Assembly: GCA_016872535.1 (NCBI GenBank) | Contig: VGZQ01000025.1 | Coordinates: forward strand, 1-40,043 | Length of the DNA: 40,043 nt | Reading direction: 5' to 3' | Source of the DNA: Rhodospirillales bacterium | GTDB taxonomy: Bacteria > Pseudomonadota > Alphaproteobacteria > Rhodospirillales > 2-12-FULL-67-15 | Part shown: positions 13,748 to 21,288 of the stretch, piece by piece | How positions within the stretch are numbered: position 1 is the first letter of the stretch | How the letters are laid out: each line of letters opens with the position of its first letter | Translations under genes and position numbers: made by a program | The notes under the pieces: model-generated | Database searches by the model: none | What the model saw: the letters and a program-made list of their open reading frames with translations, nothing else | What the model was told of the DNA's origin: nothing

Positions 13748-15058
13748 ATGCAAACCTTCTTCACCGCCGAACGGTTGGCCGATCCGGCCATCGCCCACGC
13801 CGACGAAGAGCTGCGCGCCTGCCTGCAATGCGGCTATTGCCTGGCCACCTGTCCGACCTATCAGGTGACGGGCGACGAGCTCGACAGCCCGCGCGGACGG
13901 ACCAAGCTGATCAAGGAAATGCTGGAAAGCGAGCGGCCGCCGGACGATCGGACGGTCGCGCACATCGACCGCTGCCTGTCGTGCCTCGCCTGCATGTCGA
14001 GCTGTCCGTCCCGGGTGCACTACATGCATTTGGTGGACCTCGCCCGGGTCCACATCGAGGGCAATTACCGGCGTCCGCTGTTTGACCGGTTGGTGCGTTG
14101 GACACTGGCGCGCATCCTGCCCCATCCGAGGCGGTTCCGCGCGGCGATGCGAGGCGGGCGGTGGGCACGGGGGTTGGCCTTCGCCCTGCCCGCGAGGCTG
14201 CGCGCGATGGTCGAATTGGCACCCCACGTTCTGCCGCCGCCCAGCCCGAACGACCGTCCGCAGGTTTTCCCGGCCGAAGGCCCGCGCCGCCGCCGCGTGG
14301 CGCTGTTGACCGGGTGCGCGCAACAGGCCCTGAACACGGCCATCAACGACGCAGCCCTCCGCATTCTCAGGCGGCATGGCTGCGAAGTCGTGGTCGCGGC
14401 GGGCGCCGGCTGTTGCGGGGCGCTCACCTACCACATGGGCCGCTCGGGGGACGGCCGAGCGGCCGCCGTTCGGAATATCCGCGCCTGGATGGCGGAAGTG
14501 AACGGCGACGGACTGGACGCGGTCGCCGTCACCGCGGGCGGCTGCGGCACCATGGTCAAGGACTACGGTTTCATGTTCCGCAACGAGGCCATCGCCGCGG
14601 ATGCGGCGAAAATTTCCGCCCTCGCCAAGGATATTTCCGAACTGTTGACGGAGATCGGGTTGGTCTACAAAACAAAGCCCGGGTTGCGCGTCGCCTATCA
14701 CACCGCCTGCTCGCTGCAGCACGGGCAACATTTCCGGTTCGGGCCCAAGAAACTGCTGCGCGCCGCCGGATTTTCCGTGATCGAACCCAACGATCCGCAC
14801 ATGTGCTGCGGCTCCGGGGGAACCTACAACCTGCTGCAACCGGAAATGTCGCGCCGATTGCGGGAACTCAAGGTGCGGTCGCTGGAACGGGGTTCGCCCG
14901 ACGCGATCGTCGCGGGCAGCATCGGATGCATGATGCAAATCGGCTCCGGCACCCGTTTGCCGGTGATCCACACCGTTGAACTGCTCGATTGGGCGACCGG
15001 CGGGCCGATTCCGCCCGCTCTCGATGGTCTCGTCAGGACGGTCGTGGCGGCGGAATAG
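13748..15058 (+). CDS. GlcF/HdrD-like iron-sulfur protein with two CCG domains
   Basis: A 436-residue protein. Two [4Fe-4S] motifs lie near the N-terminus: Cys25-28-31-35 (CLQCGYCLATCP) and Cys76-79-82-86 (CLSCLACMSSCP). Two CCG-type cysteine-rich domains follow, seen at GAGCCGALTYHMG and HMCCGSGGTYNL. This is the layout of glycolate oxidase subunit GlcF and of heterodisulfide-reductase D-like proteins. The flavin subunits GlcD and GlcE are absent here. The gene instead follows sulfur-handling genes, 48 bp after DUF1641. It may be an electron or disulfide module for the SQR-like protein, or a displaced glycolate oxidase subunit. Confidence 0.8.
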   Translation: MQTFFTAERLADPAIAHADEELRACLQCGYCLATCPTYQVTGDELDSPRGRTKLIKEMLESERPPDDRTVAHIDRCLSCLACMSSCPSRVHYMHLVDLARVHIEGNYRRPLFDRLVRWTLARILPHPRRFRAAMRGGRWARGLAFALPARLRAMVELAPHVLPPPSPNDRPQVFPAEGPRRRRVALLTGCAQQALNTAINDAALRILRRHGCEVVVAAGAGCCGALTYHMGRSGDGRAAAVRNIRAWMAEVNGDGLDAVAVTAGGCGTMVKDYGFMFRNEAIAADAAKISALAKDISELLTEIGLVYKTKPGLRVAYHTACSLQHGQHFRFGPKKLLRAAGFSVIEPNDPHMCCGSGGTYNLLQPEMSRRLRELKVRSLERGSPDAIVAGSIGCMMQIGSGTRLPVIHTVELLDWATGGPIPPALDGLVRTVVAAE

Positions 15059-15068
15059 CCGCTCACCT

Positions 15069-15392
15069 TTAACTTCGCCAGATCAGAACGTAGCGCGAGC
15101 GGTCGACCTTGCCCCGATTTTCGGCAATGGCGATTTCCGCGCCAAACGGTTTGACGGCGCGATTGATCGGGCTTTTCAGAATTAGGTTTCGGAATTTCGT
15201 GTAGTCGATGCCGGCGAAGGCATCGTCCTCGCCTTGCAGGAACCGGTGCAGATCGGGAAGCGCAAAACGCCATCGACCGCGCTCGAGCCGAAATTCCCGA
15301 CAACGACTCAATTTGTCGAGTTGGGCCGCGTCTTTTCCGGCCACCCGTTCAAAAAACGCGAGCAGGGCCCGTTCAGCCGCCGCCGCGACCAT
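15069..15392 (-). CDS. Hypothetical protein
   Basis: A 107-residue basic protein of unknown family. It has no signal peptide or membrane helix. It has a mixed alpha/beta look, with an N-terminal helix rich in Ala, a central RLERGRWRFALPDLHRFL segment and a C-terminal strand ending RYVLIWRS. The stop lies 10 bp from the convergent GlcF-like stop. The ribosome site is weak, so the start is uncertain. It may be transcribed after the LysR gene, 58 bp upstream on the same strand. Confidence 0.5.
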   Translation of the reverse strand: MVAAAAERALLAFFERVAGKDAAQLDKLSRCREFRLERGRWRFALPDLHRFLQGEDDAFAGIDYTKFRNLILKSPINRAVKPFGAEIAIAENRGKVDRSRYVLIWRS

Positions 15393-15450
15393 GGCCAGCT
15401 AATTCCCTGACAAACATGAGTAATTCCCATTATTCGGGCGAGCGCCCCCG

Positions 15451-16491
15451 CTACTCGGCCCCGTTGGCCGGGCGGGTTTCGTCGTGGGCGTCGGATGACG
15501 ACCGGGCCTCTCGAATCTTTTCCTGATAGTACGTTTCCGACAGGGGGCAGGGAACCCGGTGGGGCAAGGGCGTTTCCTCATGGCGCCGTTTCACCCAATC
15601 CAAGGCGATTTCGGAGAACGCGAGGATGGCCGGGCTTTTGTAGTGTCCCTTGCGGCGGATCAGTGTAATCTTTTTTTCGGGCATCTTCGGGGAAAGTCCG
15701 ATCGCGTGCAGCCCGCATTGGGTACGGGCGATGCTGTGGGGGAGTACGGTCGCGAGCGGGCCCGATTGGATCATTTCAACGATCACGCTCAGCGAATTGG
15801 TTTCGATCGCGATGCGCGGCTCGATACCATGCTTGTGGCAATAGCGGTCGATGTGGCGTCGCAGGGCAAAATCGGTGTTGAGCAGGGCGATGGATTCCTG
15901 AGCAAATTCCCGCGCGTTAATCGGCTTCGATTGCCCGGCGCGGGGATGTTCGTTGCCGACGGCGACGCAGAGGGTTTCCTCGAACAGCACGGTGGCTTCG
16001 ATTTCGCTGGAGCGCGCCTCGCCCGAACGGCGCTTGGTGAACGTGATGCCGATGTCGATGCGGTCCTCGGCCACCGCGACTTCGATGTCGTCTTGGGGCA
16101 TTTCGAGCGTGCTCAAAGTGATGCCCGGATAGCGGTTGTTGAAAGTTTGCAGGAGCGAACAGGTCAGATGGTCGGTGATCGGCGTCCACCCCAGGCGGAG
16201 CGAGCCGCGGCTCAAGTTGTGTACGGCATGAATCGCCCGGCGGCCCGCGTCAAGCTCGCCGCGGGCGCGATGGGCGTGGCGCAAGAAGATTTCGCCGGCG
16301 TCGGTCAGCCGCACGGTTCGTCCCGAGCGGTTGAACAGCGGCGAATTGAGCGATGCCTCTAGCTGCTTGATTTGCTGCGACATGGTCGGTTGGGAGACAT
16401 GCAGCGCTTCCGCCGCGCGCGAATAACTGCCGTGCTCGGCGATCGCGATCAGGTATTGGAGGGAGCGTGGAAAAACGTCTCGGCGATCCAT
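15451..16491 (-). CDS. CynR-like LysR-family transcriptional regulator
   Basis: A 346-residue LysR regulator. The winged HTH covers about residues 5-65 (YSRAAEALHVSQPTMSQQIKQLE, then RSGRTVRLTDAGE), and the effector-binding domain starts near 90. From memory it matches E. coli CynR, the cyanate-responsive activator, at many positions: GRRAIHAVHNLSRGSLRLG, TDFALRRHIDRYCHKHGI, ETNSLSVIVEMI and ATVLPHSIA. The C-terminus is about 45 residues longer than CynR. No cyanase gene is present in the window. Together with palindromes at both scn promoters and over its own start codon, this makes a thiocyanate- or cyanate-responsive regulator of the island the best hypothesis. Confidence 0.85.
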   Translation of the reverse strand: MDRRDVFPRSLQYLIAIAEHGSYSRAAEALHVSQPTMSQQIKQLEASLNSPLFNRSGRTVRLTDAGEIFLRHAHRARGELDAGRRAIHAVHNLSRGSLRLGWTPITDHLTCSLLQTFNNRYPGITLSTLEMPQDDIEVAVAEDRIDIGITFTKRRSGEARSSEIEATVLFEETLCVAVGNEHPRAGQSKPINAREFAQESIALLNTDFALRRHIDRYCHKHGIEPRIAIETNSLSVIVEMIQSGPLATVLPHSIARTQCGLHAIGLSPKMPEKKITLIRRKGHYKSPAILAFSEIALDWVKRRHEETPLPHRVPCPLSETYYQEKIREARSSSDAHDETRPANGAE

Positions 16492-16504
16492 AGGCGCCTC
16501 CTAT
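16490..16504. promoter_or_regulatory. Palindrome over the LysR gene start (ATAGG-N5-CCTAT), copy 3
   Basis: On the minus strand ATAGG-AGGCG-CCTAT covers the Shine-Dalgarno AGGAGG (16497-16502) and runs into the ATG. The half sites equal those at 1084-1098 exactly. It could be an autoregulatory operator blocking transcription or initiation. Because the ribosome site and start codon constrain part of the sequence, coincidence is possible. Confidence 0.4.
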
Positions 16505-16615
16505 CTGTTTGGCGATAATTATGGCAAAACCAATAGCTTAATCCAAGCGGGATAAGGCCCGAGGGACTATGATTGTCGGCGCAATCCGGCGCTTCAATGT
16601 GCAAGGGAGACCGCC

Positions 16616-17833
16616 ATGTCGACCGAAAAATATGATTTTCCGGGCGTCGGGGGACACAGGCTTTCGGGCCGGCTTGAATTGCCCGACGGCCAGCCGACCG
16701 CCTACGCCGTGTTCGCCCACTGCTTCACCTGCGGCAAGGACGCGCGGGCGGCGACGCGGATCGCGCGCCGGCTCGGGGAACTCGGGATCGCAACCCTTCG
16801 TTTCGACTTCACGGGGCTCGGCGGCAGCGAGGGCGAGTTCGGGAACGCCGGATTCACGTCGAACATCGACGATCTCGTCGCCGCCGCCGATCATCTTCGA
16901 GTCAATCGCATAGCGCCGTCGTTGCTGGTAGGCCACAGCCTGGGCGGAGCCGCGGTGCTCGCCGCCGCCGGCCGCATCCCCGAAATCAAGGCCATCGCCA
17001 CCATCGGCGCGCCGTTCGACGCGGCTCATGTGCTGCATCTGTTCGGCGGGCACCTACCCGCATCCGACCGAAACGAGCCCACCGACGTGACGATCGGCGG
17101 CCGTTTGTTTCGGATCGGAGGATCGTTCGTCGACGACTTAGCCCGCCAGGACCAAGGCGGGCGTATCGCCGGCCTGCGCCGGTCGCTGTTGGTTCTACAC
17201 GCGCCTAACGATGCCACCGTCGGCATCGATAACGCCTCGCAGATTTTCCTGAAGGCAAAGCATCCGAAAAGTTTCGTTTCCCTCGACGGCGCAGACCATC
17301 TGCTGTCCAACCCGCGCGACGCGGAATACGCTGCCACGGTGATCGCCGCGTGGGCGTCGCGTTATATCGGTGATCAGGCGCCGCCAGCCACGGCCGATTC
17401 GGCCGTTGCCGGCCAAGTCGTGGTCGAAGAAACCGGAGCGGGCAAGTTCCAGAACCGCGTCCGCATCGGCCGGCATGCGCTGCTGGCCGACGAGCCGGCG
17501 AGCTTCGGTGGGTTGGACAGCGGACCGAGCCCCTACGACTTTCTCCTCGCCGGGCTTGGCGCCTGTACCGCCATGACGCTCCGCCTCTACGCGGACCGCA
17601 AAGGGATTCCGCTCCGGCGCGTCCGCGTCGGCCTCGATCACAATAAGGTTCACGCCGCCGACTGCGCCGATTGCGAAACGCGCGAAGGGAAAATCGACGA
17701 GATCGTCAAGACGATCGTCGTCGAGGGCGATCTCGACGCAGAACAGCGCGCCCGTCTGATCGAGATCGCCGACAAATGCCCGGTCCACCGGACCCTGCAT
17801 TCGGAAATCAAGATCCGGACCCAATCGCCTTAA
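16616..17833 (+). CDS. Bifunctional alpha/beta hydrolase-OsmC family protein
   Basis: A 405-residue fusion. Residues 1-250 form an alpha/beta hydrolase with nucleophile Ser108 in GHSLGG and likely Asp199 and His228 (DGADHLL) completing the triad. Residues 265-405 form an OsmC-like domain with the two peroxidatic cysteines Cys317 (GLGACTAMTL) and Cys388 (DKCPVHRTL). Such fusions are known in proteobacteria, and OsmC proteins reduce organic hydroperoxides. AGGGAGA precedes the ATG. It is transcribed divergently from the LysR gene across 124 bp and might share control, but no box is placed for it. Its stop shares TTAA with the convergent next gene. Confidence 0.9.
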   Translation: MSTEKYDFPGVGGHRLSGRLELPDGQPTAYAVFAHCFTCGKDARAATRIARRLGELGIATLRFDFTGLGGSEGEFGNAGFTSNIDDLVAAADHLRVNRIAPSLLVGHSLGGAAVLAAAGRIPEIKAIATIGAPFDAAHVLHLFGGHLPASDRNEPTDVTIGGRLFRIGGSFVDDLARQDQGGRIAGLRRSLLVLHAPNDATVGIDNASQIFLKAKHPKSFVSLDGADHLLSNPRDAEYAATVIAAWASRYIGDQAPPATADSAVAGQVVVEETGAGKFQNRVRIGRHALLADEPASFGGLDSGPSPYDFLLAGLGACTAMTLRLYADRKGIPLRRVRVGLDHNKVHAADCADCETREGKIDEIVKTIVVEGDLDAEQRARLIEIADKCPVHRTLHSEIKIRTQSP

Positions 17834-19416
17834 AACGCCGCCACCGCGCCGTCGCTGCGCGGATCGGCGGCGCCCTCCAGCGTTCCGTCCGGACGGCGGA
17901 CGACGGCGCCGGCGTGCCCCATGATCGATGTGAAGTCCGCCAGCATCTCCACGTCGTGCCCGGCCGCGCGCAAGGCGGCAATCAACGCGGGGTCGAACCG
18001 ACTTTCGAGTTTCAGGGTCACGCTCGGCTCGCCCCAGGTGCGGCCGAGCAGCCAGCGCGGCGCGGTTACCGCCGCCTGGAGCCCTTGGCCGAAGTAAGCG
18101 TAGCGCGTGAAAATCGCCGCTTGGGTTTGCGGCTGACCCTCGCCGCCCATGGTGCCGTAGACCATGATCCGCCCGTCGTCGAAGCGGGCAAGGGCGGGGT
18201 TGAGGGTATGAAAAGGCTTCCGCCCGGGCGCGAGCACGGTCGGCCCCGGGCCCGCGAGGCGAAAGCTGCTGCCGCGATTTTGCCATTGGATGCCGCTCTG
18301 CGGCAGAACCACTCCCGAGCCGAACTCGAAGTAGACGCTTTGGATGAAACTGGCGGCGCGGCCTTCGCCGTCGATCGCACCCATCCATACCGTATCGCCG
18401 GTGGTCGCTGGGGCGGGCCAGGGCAGGGCCCGGTGGCCGATCCGGCCGGCGAGCCGGTCGAGAAACGCAGCCCGCAAAAAATCCTCGGGATCGCGGGTCA
18501 TGGCGTCCGGGTCGCCGACATGGGCGTCGCGGACCAGAAAGGCCTGCTTGGTTGCCTCGATCAAACCATGCAGGTGGTCGAACGTTTCCGCCGCACGCAC
18601 GTTCAAGCGCTCGAACAGCCCCAGGATCATGAGCGAGGAAAGCCCCTGGGTCGGCGGCGGGTGATTGAACACGGTTCCGGGCTTGAGGCGGAGCGCGAGG
18701 GGATTGCGCCGCTCCGCCCGCTGGCGGGCGAGATCGGCGGCGCCGACCGGCGATCCCAAGCGCGCAAGATCGGCGGCGATGCCGCGCGCCAGTTCGCCCC
18801 GGTAGAAACCATCGAGACCTTGAGTGGCAACCGCGCGCAAGGTTCGCGCCAGGGCCGGCAGTTTCAGCGTCGAGCCCTCCTTGGGCGGCGCGCCGCCGGG
18901 CAGAAATTGTTCGGCAAACCCTGGCACGTCGCGCAATTCGGGGAGCTTCTCTTCGGTCAAGAGCGCTTGACTTGCGCTCACCGCGAACCCGTTTTCGCCG
19001 TGGCCAATGGCGTCTTCCAGCAGGCGCGCGAGCGGCAGGCGGCCGCCCCATTCGGCGCTCACGGCGAGTGCCTCGGCCCAACCGGAAACGGTCCCGGCGA
19101 CGGTATTGGCGGCCAAGGCGCCGCGCCAGGGAATCTGGTCGAGTCCGCGGCGCCGGTAGAAATCGGGGGTCGCATCGGTGCCGGCCCGGCCGCTGGCGTC
19201 GATCGCGAGCGGCGCGCCTCCCGGCGCTGCCACCAGCCAGAATCCGTCGCCACCGATTCCGGTCATGTGCGGATAGACGACGGCGAGCGTTGCGGCCATG
19301 GCCACGCACGCCTCGATCGCGGTGCCGCCCTCGCGCAACACGGCGAGTCCAGTCTGGCTGGCGAGATGATGCGGGGCCGTGACCATGCCCCGCCGGGCGC
19401 GCGGCGTGTTCAGCAT
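17830..19416 (-). CDS. ggt: Gamma-glutamyltransferase family protein
   Basis: A 528-residue Ntn-hydrolase precursor. The likely autoprocessing nucleophile is Thr342 in GDTVWMGAID, giving large and small subunits of about 341 and 187 residues. Family segments include HLASQTGLAVLREGGTAIEA, MTGIGGDGFW, and the small-subunit glycine-rich MVYGTMGGEGQPQTQ. There is no signal peptide, so a cytosolic enzyme is expected, as in YwrD-like or acylase-type members. It begins 29 bp after the stop of the TRAP large permease and seems to be the last gene of that operon, suggesting that the imported compound is a gamma-glutamyl or N-acyl substrate. Confidence 0.88.
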   Translation of the reverse strand: MLNTPRARRGMVTAPHHLASQTGLAVLREGGTAIEACVAMAATLAVVYPHMTGIGGDGFWLVAAPGGAPLAIDASGRAGTDATPDFYRRRGLDQIPWRGALAANTVAGTVSGWAEALAVSAEWGGRLPLARLLEDAIGHGENGFAVSASQALLTEEKLPELRDVPGFAEQFLPGGAPPKEGSTLKLPALARTLRAVATQGLDGFYRGELARGIAADLARLGSPVGAADLARQRAERRNPLALRLKPGTVFNHPPPTQGLSSLMILGLFERLNVRAAETFDHLHGLIEATKQAFLVRDAHVGDPDAMTRDPEDFLRAAFLDRLAGRIGHRALPWPAPATTGDTVWMGAIDGEGRAASFIQSVYFEFGSGVVLPQSGIQWQNRGSSFRLAGPGPTVLAPGRKPFHTLNPALARFDDGRIMVYGTMGGEGQPQTQAAIFTRYAYFGQGLQAAVTAPRWLLGRTWGEPSVTLKLESRFDPALIAALRAAGHDVEMLADFTSIMGHAGAVVRRPDGTLEGAADPRSDGAVAAF

Positions 19417-19445
19417 GCGGCCATCCTAAATCGCGGATACGCCGT

Positions 19446-20768
19446 TCACCAGCCGATGGCTTTCGGCAGCCATGTCGCAAGCCCCGGGTTGTAGAACACG
19501 ATTACCAGCGCCACAATCTGCAGGCCGATAAAAGGAATTACCCCGACATAGATGTCGTCGGTCGTGACCCCGGGCGGGGTGACGCCGCGCAGGAAGAACA
19601 AGGCCCAGCCGAACGGCGGAGTCAGGAACGAGGTTTGCAGGTTGACCGCGATCAAAATCGCGATCCAGACCAGTTCGACGTTGGCCTGGATCAGGATCGG
19701 CAGGAACAGGGGGACGACGATATAGGAAATCTCGATCCACTCGATAAAAAACCCGAGGATGAAGATGATCAGCATCATGAACCAGATGTCGGCCTCGATT
19801 CCGCCGGGAATGAACTCGAACAGGTCGTGGACCAACTTGTCGCCCTGTAGGCCGCGAAACGCGAGGGCGAACACCTGGGCGCAGACCAGGATAAACATCA
19901 TGCCCGCGGTGATGCGGGTGGTGGTGTGAACGGTATCCTTGAGCACGTTCCAATTGAAGCGGCCGGTGATGGCGGTGACGAGAATACTGCCGAGCGCGCC
20001 CATCGAGGCCGCCTCGGTTGGCGCGGCGATTCCGCCGATGATCGAGCCGAGCACCGCCAGCACCAGCGCGACCGGCGGCACGCCGACCCTGAGGACCTTG
20101 CCGACGAGCTCGCGGCGGGACACACCGGCGCGTTCGTCCAGGGGAACCGGCGGCACCAGATCGGGGCGGACGATGCCGAGGCCGAGGAGGTAGACGCAAT
20201 AGATGGCGGCGAGGGCCAAGCCCGGGAACAAGGCGGCGGCGAAAAGCGTTCCGACCGATTCGCCGATGATGTCGGAAAGCAGAATCAGAATCAGGCTCGG
20301 CGGAATGATCTGGCCGAGGGTGCCCGAGGCGCAGATCGCGCCGCACGACACGCGCTTGTCGTAGCCGCGCCGGAGCAAGGTCGGCAGCGTCAGCAGGCCC
20401 AGGGTGACGACGGTGGCGCCGACGATACCGGTGGTCGCGCCCATCAGGACGCCGACCAGAATGATGCCGATGCCCATGCCGCCGCGCAGATTTCCGGCGA
20501 GATGGCCGATCACGTCCATCAATTCTTCGGCCAGGCGGGATTTTTCCAGCATCACGCCCATGAACACGAACAGCGGAATGGCGATCAGCGTGTAGTTCGC
20601 GGTTACGCCGAAAATGCGCGCTGGCAGCAGGTTGAACAGCCCCGTGCCGAAGCCGAGGTAGCCGAAGAAAAACCCGCTGATGGCGAGCGTCAGCGCGACC
20701 GGAATGCCGACCGCCAGCAGCACGAAGAACGAGACGATGGTGAGAATGGCGAGAACTTCAGTCGGCAT
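19446..20768 (-). CDS. dctM: TRAP transporter large permease (DctM-like)
   Basis: A 440-residue membrane protein with about 12 hydrophobic helices and typical DctM segments (IPLFVFMGVMLEKSRLAEELMD, then GATTGIVGATVVTLGLL, and SEYLI-like C-terminal regions). I chose the ATG giving MPTEVLAILT, which overlaps the end of dctQ by 11 bp. The longer frame upstream lies inside dctQ. It drives sodium- or proton-coupled solute uptake with DctQ and DctP. Confidence 0.92.
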   Translation of the reverse strand: MPTEVLAILTIVSFFVLLAVGIPVALTLAISGFFFGYLGFGTGLFNLLPARIFGVTANYTLIAIPLFVFMGVMLEKSRLAEELMDVIGHLAGNLRGGMGIGIILVGVLMGATTGIVGATVVTLGLLTLPTLLRRGYDKRVSCGAICASGTLGQIIPPSLILILLSDIIGESVGTLFAAALFPGLALAAIYCVYLLGLGIVRPDLVPPVPLDERAGVSRRELVGKVLRVGVPPVALVLAVLGSIIGGIAAPTEAASMGALGSILVTAITGRFNWNVLKDTVHTTTRITAGMMFILVCAQVFALAFRGLQGDKLVHDLFEFIPGGIEADIWFMMLIIFILGFFIEWIEISYIVVPLFLPILIQANVELVWIAILIAVNLQTSFLTPPFGWALFFLRGVTPPGVTTDDIYVGVIPFIGLQIVALVIVFYNPGLATWLPKAIGW

Positions 20769-21270
20769 GGCGGCCCAGAAGTTTGAGAATCGCGCGCAGC
20801 GCCGCGGCCAAGGCCTGAAGGCCGAGCAGGGCAAAGCCGAGCGGGATTAGGGACTTGAGCAGAAAGCGGTGAGTCAGTCCGCCCGGGTCGGGCGATTTTT
20901 CGCCGATGCTGTAGGACTGCTCGACGTAGGGAATCGCGAGCAGAACCATGATCACCGCCATGGTCAACACCAGAAGGTGCGTCACCGTGTCGACCGTTTC
21001 CTGATACCGGGGCGGCATCCGCCCGAACACCACGTCGACCCGCACGTGCCCGTCCTTGAGGATGGCGTAGGACATACCGAGCAGCGCAATCGGCGCCATC
21101 AGGTGCCATTCCAGTTCCTGCATGGCGACCGATCCGGTGCTGAAGGCGTAACGCAGCAGGACGTTGAACGCCATTACCAGGACGATGGCCAGCGAACTCC
21201 AGGACGCGACCACGCCGAAAGATTCGACAACGGCTTCGCAGGCGCGCGCCAGCGCGGCGAACTTACGCAT
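20758..21270 (-). CDS. dctQ: TRAP transporter small permease (DctQ-like)
   Basis: A 170-residue protein with four predicted helices and the DctQ pattern FNVLLRYAF, QELEWHLMAPIALLGMSYA and DGHVRVDVVFGRM. It starts 18 bp after the binding-protein stop and overlaps dctM. It bridges the large permease and the periplasmic receptor. Confidence 0.9.
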   Translation of the reverse strand: MRKFAALARACEAVVESFGVVASWSSLAIVLVMAFNVLLRYAFSTGSVAMQELEWHLMAPIALLGMSYAILKDGHVRVDVVFGRMPPRYQETVDTVTHLLVLTMAVIMVLLAIPYVEQSYSIGEKSPDPGGLTHRFLLKSLIPLGFALLGLQALAAALRAILKLLGRHAD

Positions 21271-21288
21271 GGGCTCGCGCCGTCCGGA

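Noticed and set aside
17195-19480. Long alternative frame across the gamma-glutamyltransferase gene
   Set aside because: The translation is Arg/Ala/Gly-rich with no motifs, while the overlapping frame has clear catalytic signatures.
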